From positions 1,896,001 through 1,960,000 of the forward strand of contig JAJEKV010000073.1 of the NCBI GenBank assembly GCA_021234155.1: a stretch of DNA of 64,000 nucleotides. Reading direction: 5' to 3'. The stretch comes from Isoetes taiwanensis. Lineage: Eukaryota > Streptophyta > Lycopodiopsida > Isoetales > Isoetaceae. Below are positions 1 to 8,786 of this stretch, piece after piece. Below the pieces are notes generated by a model. The model was not told the origin of the DNA. It made no database searches and saw nothing but the letters and a program-made list of their open reading frames with translations. The position numbers were made by a program, and so were the translations under genes. Numbering within the stretch: the stretch's first letter is position 1; each line of letters starts with the position of its first letter.

Positions 1-2049
1 CCAAATGGCGTAAAACACTAGGTCTAATAAAACCTAGGTCAAGCAGCTCCCGCAAGAATCGCTTCTTCGGCTCCGGCAATTCTGCGTTGTCATTCTATAT
101 GGAGCCTTACTCGTTGGCTTTGTTCCCGGTTCGAGTGCAATCTCGCACTCAACTCCCCTATAAGGAGGGAGCCGCTTGATCTCATCCGGAAAGAGATCAT
201 GGAACTCCGCGGATCAGCTTAGCTACTTGCTTCGCAACTTGTCGAGCACCTTGTCTTCTTTGCTTCCTTCGATTCCGGCTCACTAATCTCAAGCTTGAAG
301 ATGTATGCCACCGCCGCTCTTGATGCACTTGAACAGCCTCTTAGAAGACATGCACCGCATGATGGGGACAACTTCTTTTACCTGCGGATTTCGATGATCT
401 TGCGTCAGGCGTTGGGAAGGTCACCTTCCGCTTTCCACGATCGATAATGGCCCCGCTGGCCCAAGGTACTCCATCCCTATGATCAAGTCATACTTGCCAA
501 TGCCCATTACTTCTGCCCCTATCGGATATTAATCCTCGGCAAGTCGATGTCGAATTTGATTCTTTTGCCCGCCGTCGCCTTCTTCGCACCACTTGCTAAG
601 ACAACGGGTCTTGGCTTTGACTTTAGCGGCTTCAACTTCAACATCCGAACCATTCGGGGATGCAAAGTTATGGCTACTTCCGAAGTCTATCAAGACTATG
701 AAGGACTTAGCCTTGGCCTTCCCTACCGCGGGAAATTACCTTTTATACCGCTCTCTGCTTGTTCGTATCTATTTGCGCAAAGGTATGACACTCACCACCG
801 AATGTAGTCGCGGGCCTCTTCTTTTCGCCGCCGCCGCCGACAAGGCGGCCCCAATCTCCTAACTCCGCTAGAGCTGCACTCATGACGTAGGGGGGTTTGT
901 CGCCCTATGGCCCGGCCGGAAGCACCTAAAGCAATTTTGCTTTTTCTATGCACTCCCCGCCTCTTTTCCTGGGCATCGCCTGCAAAAGGATCGTGATCGC
1001 TTTGGAGTAGTTTGACCCCTCCCGCTTGTCCTTGAAGGACACCGCTTCTTTCTCCCCGCTTCCCTCGGGTTTGCCACCCCCAGGCTTCTAGGCGGGCTGG
1101 ATCAAGGCTGCCCAGGGGCTATAGCTTCGTCGCCTTGCCTTTATCCCCGAAATACCGGCCATACGCCCGCTATTCTCGAGGTCCCGGCCCCCGCAAGCTT
1201 ATAGCCTTGGACTCCTCGCTTCGATCTTGTCCTAGGGTTTATTGCTCTCACAAGCTTGCGGATCTCCTCATTCAGCCCCTCGATATAGCTTTCCCTTTGC
1301 ATGCTTCTCTCCCAACCGGCATATCTGACCTTAGCCTCATGAATTCTCTGTATATTTCTGGACTGATTTGTTTCCCTGTTGGAGCCTATAGAACTTTGCA
1401 TCATCTTTGGACTTATGTTCCTTGGGGACGTAATGGCGCTTTGAAGGCTTTTGCAAACTTCTTGAACTTACAAGCATCCACGCTTAAGCCATGTGCCTTT
1501 GCATAACCCTTCCACCAAATCCGTCGCGGCTCCTTTCAAGTTGGTACATTTGCAACTCTGCCTTTGTCTTTATCTTTCATGCCATAAGCGTTGCCGTACT
1601 CACTCATTTCGTCCGCCATGCTTACGCTTCCAATCGACTGTTCTCCCCCGAAGCTGTTCCGATTCTGGGCCTTCCATACATTGCCCGGTCGCGGAATCTA
1701 CCTTCTTACGGTAGTCGAGGCCCCGTGTCTCTTTGTCGTCCATCCGGGTGTTCCTCTGCCTTCCCTCTTGGTGTTCCTTTGCCTTCCATCTGTTTCGGGT
1801 CCCGAGCACGCTCTTCCTCTTCTCGGTCTGAGTCCGAGTCCGAACTTGAGTCGGAAGATTCGGACTGGAGGATCTCCTTCTCTTGCTCCTCTTCTTGTCC
1901 CTTCGCTCTCCGAAGCTGATGCTTGCGGGCGGTGGCGTTGCCCACCGAACCCTCTCACCTTGCGCGGACATCAAGGCCTTTATCTCGCTCCAGTCCGTCC
2001 TCATCCGGGATATCTCCTCCCTCGGGGTCATGGGTTCCATATCTGCCAA
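1..2049 (-). pseudogene. Ty3/gypsy gag-protease remnant, cut by the window edge
   Basis: This is the capsid/nucleocapsid and aspartic protease part of a gypsy retrotransposon, read on the minus strand with many stops and frameshifts. The start at 2049 opens MADMEPMTPREEISRM and leads into an acidic Ser/Asp/Glu stretch (about 1945-1800). Around 1430-1340 a gag-like segment reads YVPKEHKSKDDAKFYRLQQG followed by NKSVQKY, resembling the retrotransposon_gag consensus. Near 960-900 there is a degraded CCHC knuckle (CFRCFRPGH). Around 700-690 comes the protease active-site loop VLIDFGSSHNF, and around 520-470 the downstream MGIGKYDLIIGMEYLG block. Reverse transcriptase would lie beyond position 1. 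Upstream on the same strand are two extra gene-like blocks and a matching 5' LTR. The family assignment is firm; joining it to that LTR is inference from order and strand. Confidence 0.75.
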
Positions 2050-2312
2050 TAGGTTCCTTGCGGGGGTGGTGCAGGCTGGGTCTGCTCTTCTATAAGGTCT
2101 CGCAGTTTGTCGTTCCCCTGCGCTTAGTCCTCTATTTGCATCCCTGGCGATTCATGGCTATATGGTTAGTTCCTTTGTTCTCTTGCATTGATTATGCTTG
2201 TTGGTATAATTGTGGGGCAAAAATACGTCAACAAAACATTTAAAGTGCAATAGAATTTATATTCATATATCATATAATATTTTAGATACAAAAAGTCTCC
2301 GGGATCAAGAGT

Positions 2313-3840
2313 CTAACTAGTCTTGAAATCGCCCAGAAGAGGCGGGTTGTCTTCAAGAAACATCTTAACTTGGGCCGCCCCTACCGAAAGTGACCCAAGT
2401 TCGATGATGCTTGCCGACGAGCCTCCCTGTATGGCCCTCACCAGGTCTTCTACCCCGGGTCGGATGTAAGGGCATGAGCCATCGCTAATCTCGCCCGACG
2501 TCGGTGGGGTATGGCGGTCGAAGAGGTCAAGTGCCATTGCCCTCTTGACTAAGACAAAGATAGTCGACGTTTGTTGCTATTCGAGCATGCTGCCAAGCAC
2601 GAGAGTGCAATCAGCATGAACACTCCTTCTTCACCCTCGGGACTGAACTTGCGGTGTATTACCGCTATTCTCCCATCCATCAGCAGTGGCAAGTAGTACT
2701 GGCGATTTTGTCGTTGTGTGTGTAGAAGCTTCTCCGCTTGTTTGGCCTCCACTCTGTCTTGCCGGCGTGCTCGTCGACCTCAATTTCAGTCCAGCTCCTG
2801 TAGTCTTCAATTGTGCGGTCGAGCCTCCACGAGGTCGATTCCTTCTCCTTTTGGCGGGGGTGATGTCGGCGACTTCGGCATTAGGATGCTTTCGTGGTCT
2901 TCCCACGGATCCCCATCTGTTCTTGAGCTGAGGAACTCCTCCTCTCGTTGGCGGCTCCGCTTTCGTCCATCATTTGCGATGCTTTGTAGGCACGGATATG
3001 GGAGGTCGTCTCCCTGGTAGGTGTCGGCCTCCCTCACTTGAAGCGGGAAGTCCCGGGGGGCTCCCCGGACGATGAAGTCGCCCATGTCGGTCTGCCGCTT
3101 GATTGGTGGAGCGGTTCGTCCAACCTGGCTCCCTCTCCCCGCATTCGGGAAGGTTCGGATGTCGGTGAGGAGTAGATACTCCTCTCCGTTGATGATGATA
3201 GGGGCTAGGCTTGTGATGCCTAGCCCCAGTGGGGAGCAACTCGATGCCCTCGCTGGCTCGCCGAAATTGATCAGCTCCTCGCTCCGCTTGGCGCCGTTCT
3301 TCGCCCCGAAGTCGAGCTCCGTGTATCCTTCGTTGTCCGGACTCCTCTTCATCCTCTCTTGCTTCCTCGTTCTGCTTGATACCGCAACAAAGATCCGCTC
3401 TTCCTCTTGCCTTTGCTATGGGGTCTACCTCCATCTGGAGGGATAGAGGTTGCCCCCATCGGGTTCTCAAGCTGCGGTGGGATAAGAAGATGGCTAGGGC
3501 TGCGGTGTAAGAGAAGTACTTCGGCCCCTATTGGCCGTCAGGACCATGTAGTCAGGCAGCCTCTGCGCTTTGTTAGTCAAGTACTTGGCGATGTTGGGGA
3601 CATCGCCCAAGGCTGCTTGAAGGGATGGGCGGGGAACGAAGTATCCTATGCAAGGGAGGACTTGGACAAGGGAAGGTCCTACCCTAGCTTGAAATTCTCG
3701 CTAGCTTTTGCCTATATATGCCGGGTTGCATTTAGCGTGGCTTGGATGTCGATTTCTTTCCCAAAGACTTGGAAGATGTCGTTGACATCCCTTCGGCAGA
3801 TGGGCTTTGGCCGCACCATCGCCCAAGTCGTGATGGCCAT
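2313..3840 (-). pseudogene. Unknown protein block, second unit of the palindrome-promoter pair
   Basis: Minus-strand, GC-rich, coding-like sequence broken across frames. I do not recognise the product. The first ATG below the TATA box is at 3840 and opens MAITTWAMVRPKPICRRDVN, staying open about 42 codons. The longest later piece (3352-2807) holds a hydrophobic NGEEYLLLTDIRTFPN segment, then a charged region. Another frame holds GRPRKHP with a basic run, similar to an AT-hook core. The last open piece (2537-2313) ends in FLEDNPPLLGDFKTS. Its promoter region is a relative of the one in front of the H3-like block, so the two were probably expressed together. It may be an accessory protein of the element or an unrelated captured gene. 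Confidence 0.4.
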
Positions 3841-3954
3841 TGATCTAGCAAAGAAGGGAGTATCAAACGGATGCAGAAGCGCCTCAGGGAGCTGAAAGAT
3901 CGCCTAAGCAGTGGAGAGCAAATTTGCAGGGTGCCAATTGAGAAATGGGGGACT

Positions 3955-3962
3955 TATTTATA
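3955..3962 (-). promoter_or_regulatory. TATA box of the unknown block
   Basis: The minus strand reads CCTATAAATAAG followed by a C-run, about 115 bases before the first ATG at 3840. The nearer palindrome lies 178 bases upstream. The same TATA, C-run and a shared AGGCGATCTT in the leader recur before the H3-like block, which argues for a real, duplicated promoter. Confidence 0.6.
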
Positions 3963-4139
3963 GGAAAGGGGGAAACCCTAATTTTTGGGTGGCCTAGAAT
4001 TTATTGAAATTAGGCAATTCTGACCTATTAAGGGATGCATTTGCACGTTTGAAGACTATTTTAGGGTTTGAGCATGCTAAGGACAACTACTGAACCTATT
4101 GTACAACTTGGAGATCATTTGGTGAAGAAATGTTACGAA

Positions 4140-4206
4140 GTCTCACACGTTGCGCCCAGACCGATTTTGAGAATGTCGAAATCTGTCCTGGCGCGACGTG
4201 TGAGAC
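4140..4206. repeat. 67-bp palindrome, copy 1
   Basis: The outer arms are GTCTCACACGTTGCGCC and GGCGCGACGTGTGAGAC, 17 bases pairing with one mismatch. They enclose an inner, weaker stem centred on a GAxxT/GAAATC-like core. Copy 2 is 199 bases away, and the pair lies upstream of the TATA box at 3955. Confidence 0.85.
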
Positions 4207-4338
4207 ATGGGTCCTAATTGGGCTAGGCTTACTCAATTTAAGTGATCTAAGGCTGTAATTCCACTAAACTCATCGAGTTAGGCAGAATTGACCCCTTACT
4301 TAGTCGATTTGGAGCTGTTTTGGGCATTTTTGGGCATG

Positions 4339-4405
4339 GTCTCACACGTTGCGCCCAGCCCGATTTCGAGATTCTAGAAATCTGTCCTGGCGCGACGTGT
4401 GAGAC
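4339..4405. repeat. 67-bp palindrome, copy 2
   Basis: It has the same 17-base outer arms as copy 1. The inner stem is clearer here: GATTTC and GAAATC around GAGATTCTA. It is the distal member of the pair in front of the unknown block and also lies just past the 3' end of the H3-like block. Confidence 0.85.
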
Positions 4406-4548
4406 ATCGTCTCAATTTTGCTCAAGGCTCCAATTCAATTAAAACAAAAGCTAGGGATCGATATCTTAACCTATTTAAACAGGGTTTGACACTTTATTTA
4501 CACAAAAATTTCTTTATATTAACAAAATTTTCCAGTTATTTACAAAAT

Positions 4549-5875
4549 TCAAGGGCGTTCTCCCTTGATGTGCCTGGCAAGATACATATCCTGCCTCATG
4601 AGGGTAACCCTCTTCGCGTGCACCGTGCAGGCCGTTGAGTCTTCAAAATGCTTTACTATGCGCGCCGCCGCCTCTGTAGAAACACAACAAAGATCTCGCC
4701 GGTCCACGCGCATATTCGTGTTATATTCTTGCATAACCAGCGGACCAAACGTTGGAATGGCGCCCTGGGAATCAAGAGTCCGTAACTCTTCTGGAAATGG
4801 CGGATCTCCTTGAGGGCTCTGTCTTCTAGCTTCTTCTTCTTGCTCCGCTTCTTCCCCGGTGCTCGGGGAGGCTTGGGCCTGGGTGGCGGTGGCTTCAAGG
4901 TTTGGCTTCTTGTCGGATGTCCACCTTCGATTGTCCTTACCCTGTGCTCCTGATAATATGCGTTGTACACCTCCCACTTTGCCATATAAGCGTTGTGCTC
5001 CTTGATCCTCTTCTGGTAGACCTTTAGGGGGTCTATCACATATGCTTCCCGTTGCGGCCGCGGTGCTTTGACTCTGTCCCACGTCGGAAAAGGTGGGGGC
5101 TTCGCTTAGCTGTCCGGTCTCCTCCCGTTCTTGGGCTGGCATGCGCTCCGGGACCTCTTCCTCTACGACAGGGGCTTTGAAGAGCTTGCCCCGTCTGCGC
5201 CCAGCACGTAGTCTTCATCCGAGTCGTCGGTAGTGGGCGGGGTCTCCTCTCCCGACGGCTCGTTGATGACGAGATCCACCGCCCGCTTCCCAACCTTCAC
5301 CACCTTCCTCTTGCCTGCCTTTATGGCTTTGGCCTTCCTCTTTTTGGACCCCGGCAGCTGTGGTGGGTCGTCTTCTCGACTCTTTGGTCTCGGCTCCCGT
5401 GGCTCTTTGGCTTCATACTTGTGGGCCGAAGCGTGCGAGGTCGGCCTCTTCCTCTTGGGTGAGTTCGGCTCTTTGCTCCTCTCTTCCTTGCTCCTCAGCC
5501 AGGTGGATCTCGGCTGGGGTTGCTCGGGGCTGTCGATTGGTCCTTTGCTCCCCTCGCTCCCCCTCGTGGGTTGGCGTCCTCTGGTGTTGCTCTGGGCTAT
5601 TGGCTGCCACAATGCTCCTCCCTTTTGCTGCCGCTTCTTCCCTCCTCACTGTGCAATTTAAATCGAGGATCGGTTCATGACATCCGGCCGGGTCGTCCTC
5701 CGGGAGCCTGTGTGGTCGCTCTCCGTCGATCCGACCTTCCTCGCCGACGAAGATTCGCTTCCCAGGAGAAGGCGTTTTGGAGGATTCTCCGAAAGATGCT
5801 TGGGAAACTGGCTGGCTGGAGGATCCGCTCCCTACGAGGCTTCCGAAAGCGTCTGCTTTTTACGCGTGCCATCAT
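4549..5875 (-). pseudogene. Histone H3-fold protein with long basic/acidic tail, frameshifted
   Basis: The 3' part (4823-4549) is a histone H3 core. In one frame it reads ALKEIRHFQKSYGLLIP then PFQRLVR (alphaN and alpha1). A shift of about one base near 4738 leads into QEYNTNMR, a helix with EAAARIVKHFED (alpha2), HAKRVTLMRQD (loop 2) and LARHIKGER before TGA. These match H3 landmarks in order; VTLMR resembles centromeric H3, while the GER end resembles canonical H3. Before the core come Pro/Lys-rich linkers (about 5040-4830) and a tail (5612-5165) rich in KR runs with an acidic DDSDED patch. The coding frame switches about three times, so it is a pseudogene or the assembly carries indels. 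It lies between a retroelement primer site and gag, on the same strand. The H3 call is strong; function and ownership are inferred. Confidence 0.72.
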
Positions 5876-5972
5876 CTTACGGTTTGTCGACGGAGCTAAG
5901 CGTTTTTAAGATCGCCTTGCGATCACGGTTTTAAGCTCTAGGGAAGAACAGGAAAAATGGGGGGTCTAGGTC

Positions 5973-5980
5973 TATTTATA
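5973..5980 (-). promoter_or_regulatory. TATA box of the H3-like block
   Basis: The minus strand reads CCTATAAATAGACC followed by a C-run, about 98 bases before the first ATG at 5875. A palindrome pair begins 77 bases upstream. The arrangement parallels the promoter at 3955-3962. Confidence 0.6.
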
Positions 5981-6056
5981 GGGGTCAAGTTTTAGGTCAA
6001 CTGTTAAACTACCTTTTTGGGTTGTCTAAAGCACCTAAAACACCTAATTAAGCAAG

Positions 6057-6123
6057 GTCTCACACGTTGCGCCCCGCCCGATTTCGAAAATGTCGAAATC
6101 TGTCCTGGCGCGACGTGTGAGAC
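6057..6123. repeat. 67-bp palindrome, copy 3
   Basis: It has the same 17-base outer arms as copies 1 and 2, and the same length. It is the proximal member of the pair in front of the H3-like block. Confidence 0.85.
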
Positions 6124-6243
6124 ATGGTGGGGTCCACTATTAAATTAACATGTAACATGCTAAATCTACTGATTCTTAGCTTAAAATTAGAATTATCAAA
6201 TTATTTTACCGTATTTTACAACTTTTTGGTGTCAAAGCTGAAT

Positions 6244-6309
6244 GTCTCACCGTTGTTGCCCGACCGGATTCGAGATTCTAGAAATTGTCTGGCGCCGACG
6301 CGGTGAGAC
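6244..6309. repeat. Palindrome, copy 4 (diverged)
   Basis: The ends GTCTCACCG and CGGTGAGAC still pair, and the GGATTCGAGATTCTAGAAATT core is kept. This copy differs most from the others. It lies 187 bases from copy 3, mirroring the 199-base spacing of copies 1 and 2. Confidence 0.75.
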
Positions 6310-6395
6310 CACCCTACTTTTTGGATGTTGGCTTATCAATTTTTAATCTTTTTGCATTTTTATTCATTTTAACTGTTACTAGCTTAGCATACTAC

Positions 6396-6440
6396 AAAAA
6401 TGAGAAAAAAAAAAAAAAAAAAAAAAAAATTCTCATTTTT
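6396..6440. repeat. Poly(A) loop closed by an 11-bp inverted repeat
   Basis: AAAAATGAGAA and TTCTCATTTTT pair perfectly around a run of about 25 A. It lies between palindrome copy 4 and the primer site. It may be a chance fold at a homopolymer expansion. Confidence 0.5.
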
Positions 6441-6512
6441 CGAGGTTTGAGGATCCTATCAAGTTAGTGCTACTGGGAACATGGCCAGTGCTTTGCTCTT
6501 GGTCTCCAAGAA

Positions 6513-6527
6513 CATAGCTCGATACCA
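6513..6527 (-). other. Primer binding site, initiator-Met type (diverged)
   Basis: The minus strand reads TGGTATCGAGC immediately inside the LTR, close to the plant consensus TGGTATCAGAGC. The following sequence aligns with the better preserved site at 28541-28553, including a shared ATGGCCAGTG nearby. This orients the LTR at 6529-8202 as a 5' LTR, with its interior to the left. Confidence 0.6.
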
Positions 6528-6528
6528 T

Positions 6529-8202
6529 CGCGGACGTCCCCCTACTCGTATACGGTGCACTCACCATATACAAACAGGAGTTCATCCCCCATACCAGCTC
6601 CATGCTAATACAGGGCCCTCCACATGACACTGCAACCGTGACGGGTTCCAGTGGGAAGAGTGGAAGGGTCATTGCACCCCGTCTCCCTCAGGGCCTACCT
6701 AGCTGCGGAAGCGTAAACATACATGTCAGTAGCACATACTTCAACATCATATGACCATCACGAAGGATGGTCCTCCACATATCTGCATAGACAAAGATCA
6801 GCACATCACATAGGGAATCCTACCCAAGGCTCAGACTCAAAGGGATAACTGACGGCTTGGGTCTCCAGAGTTCATTGCAGACAGAATTCATGGCAATGGA
6901 TTTGGCTGGCATATGAACATGGCTTAGGGTTGTCCACTCCATCCGCCCCTCCTGTGCACACTTTGCAGAGTGGTCTGAAAAGTGTCGGGACCCGAGTGTA
7001 GCCCGCCGGACGCATAGCCAAAAGGGCTACTCCTGGGCTCATCTTCCCAGTTCCGATGGGGCGGTAGGGATCACTCCTCCGAGAGATCTACATGCCGACT
7101 CAAGGTGACTAGAGGGCCACCGCCCAGATTGGTGAACCCACCGGAAAGTGAACACCACTTCACGGGTGTCGAGCCCATGCCTTGCCCGCACGCAGTGGCA
7201 AGCCATTGGACCTAGTCACAATGGTTCCCGGTAGGCCTTACACACCAGGGGAACCGCTCAAGAGTCAGGACATGAACCTCCTTCTCAGCCAGTCTGGCCC
7301 CTTCACCCACATCCCGGTGTGGCTCTTGTGCACAGGCCGAATCTACAGTGTGCTAGAGAGGCTACTCTAGGAGCATCAACTACAAAGCTTTAGGTCTCTA
7401 CCCCCCTTCCCAATACAAGGAGTTCATAGAGATACATCACCCATATACTTCACAGAGAACTAAAGAACTAGATCTAATCTACAACATAGAGTTAGGTTCT
7501 TTAGTTAGAATCTGCTATCTAGAGATCTAGAGGGCTGCTATGGGCAATCTAATAGGCTAACCCTACTGATTCAACGACTAAAATAGGGTTTAGACTATCT
7601 AATTGGCCAAATACCTGATCCTTGAGGGCCTCCTCCTGACCTGAGCTCGACCATCCTGCTGAGACGCTCGAATCAAGGAAAACTAAGGATGCAATTCTCC
7701 CAGGCAGAGTCTGGGAGGCGGTTTTGGCTGTTGAGGCAGCCAAAACAGAGTTCTAAAGCCCTAAAATCGAAAATTGGGCAAGTTAGGGTTTCCCACCCTA
7801 TATAGACAAGGGGGTTGGTTAGGGTTTCCAATTATCCTCTTTTGGCATGTGGGATAATTGGAAATGGGCCCACTTGCCTTTAAGGGCTAGGTGGCCAAAT
7901 GTGCACACATGGAAATGTGTGCCCACATTAATGTGTACATTGGAAAATGTGCACATTAATTGCACCTATGGGTGTGGCCCACTTGGCATGAAGTGTCCAC
8001 TTAGAAATGTGTGCCCACATTAATGTGTACATTGGAAAATGTGCACATTAATAGTTGCACATATTTCTGGCGAGTTGCCCCCTAGGGCTACCCACCTGGC
8101 TACACGCTAGCGCATTAACGCCACCGGAGTGGCGTGTGCGCTGCGTGGCGAGGCAAAGACGTAGATAACGCCCCCGGGCGATATCGCGGGTCGAACGTCA
8201 CA
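6529..8202 (-). mobile_element. 5' LTR of the left-hand gypsy element
   Basis: On the minus strand it begins TGTGACGTTCGACC at 8202 and ends near 6529. Long blocks match the LTR at 14209-15759, for example the stretch around the shared TCCGCCCCTCCTGTGCACAC (near 6940 and 14650) and the GGAAGCGTA region. The two LTRs are relatives, not copies. A diverged primer site lies just inside. A 92-bp internal duplication is present near 7912. The inner boundary is accurate only to a few bases. Confidence 0.65.
7912..8052. repeat. Two 49-bp direct repeats inside the LTR, period 92
   Basis: GAAATGTGTGCCCACATTAA and the 29 bases after it occur at 7912-7960 and again at 8004-8052. The copies are near-identical. 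Confidence 0.85.
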
Positions 8203-8712
8203 AAGTAGACATAGAAGAGATTTGTTTTGTGCATTAGTTACATCTAGTCAGCATGTTATTCTACTAAAAAAACTCAAAAATCTACTTCGGAAGTTGCATT
8301 AAGCATTGAGTACCAATTATTCAATCATTTGTCATAACATTTATTTGTGAAAAATTGACTTTGAGGGGCAAACTGCCATTTCTTTGCAAGATTCTTGGAT
8401 GCATATCTTGTTCAGACTTGTCAGAGTTATTAGAAGTCTCAAAAGTGAAAATAGGCTGCTCAAACTCGATTTGCAAAGAATTGTATGCTGGTTCTAGCAT
8501 TGTGACAGAATTCAAGCAAAACATCAAATTCTGTGGGCAAATTTGCATGATTCTTTGGCAAAGTACTTGATGCACATTGCTTTAGGTCTGTCAGAGTTGT
8601 CACAAGTTGTCAGAAGTGAAAAAAGATCGTCCAAACTCGATTTGCAAAAGTTTGTTTGTTGATTCTTGTATTGTGACAGTTTTCTTGAAAAAAATCAAAA
8701 TTTTTAAGCATA
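8203..8712 (+). mobile_element. Old Tat-type LTR, left part with internal repeats
   Basis: This segment continues at 13995 once the Helitron is removed. It holds diverged repeats of about 160-170 bp: TTGATGCA or TGGATGCATA, then TGTCAGAGTT, AAGTGAAAA, AACTCGATTTGCAAA and TTGTGACAG. Two units lie at about 8388-8544 and 8545-8712, and a third begins at 14001. The family link to Tat-type LTRs comes from the right-hand parts. The outer left boundary was not found. Confidence 0.5.
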
Positions 8713-8752
8713 TCTTCTTTTTTATTTTGGGAGGGCTTTGGTTTGTGAGCCC

Positions 8753-8786
8753 GGAACGCCGCATGTAACGCCGCATGCGGCGTTCC
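8753..8786. repeat. Helitron 5' subterminal GC hairpin, copy 1
   Basis: GGAACGCCGCATG and CATGCGGCGTTCC pair perfectly over 13 bases around an 8-base loop. The same arms recur at 13145, and a related palindrome at 47720, always 40 to 75 bases inside a TCTTCTT 5' end. Confidence 0.9.

Noticed and set aside
1135-2243. Several long plus-strand frames in the GC-rich left end
   Set aside because: They are antisense to the gag-like minus-strand reading and show only Leu/Ser/Pro-rich shadow composition.
4549-5875. An ordinary host H3 gene
   Set aside because: The core is strongly diverged, has a tail of several hundred residues and frame breaks, and lies within retroelement sequence.
8753-8786. 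GC hairpin as a transcription terminator or CRISPR-type repeat
   Set aside because: It recurs only at Helitron 5' ends, without spacers or array structure, in a eukaryotic context.
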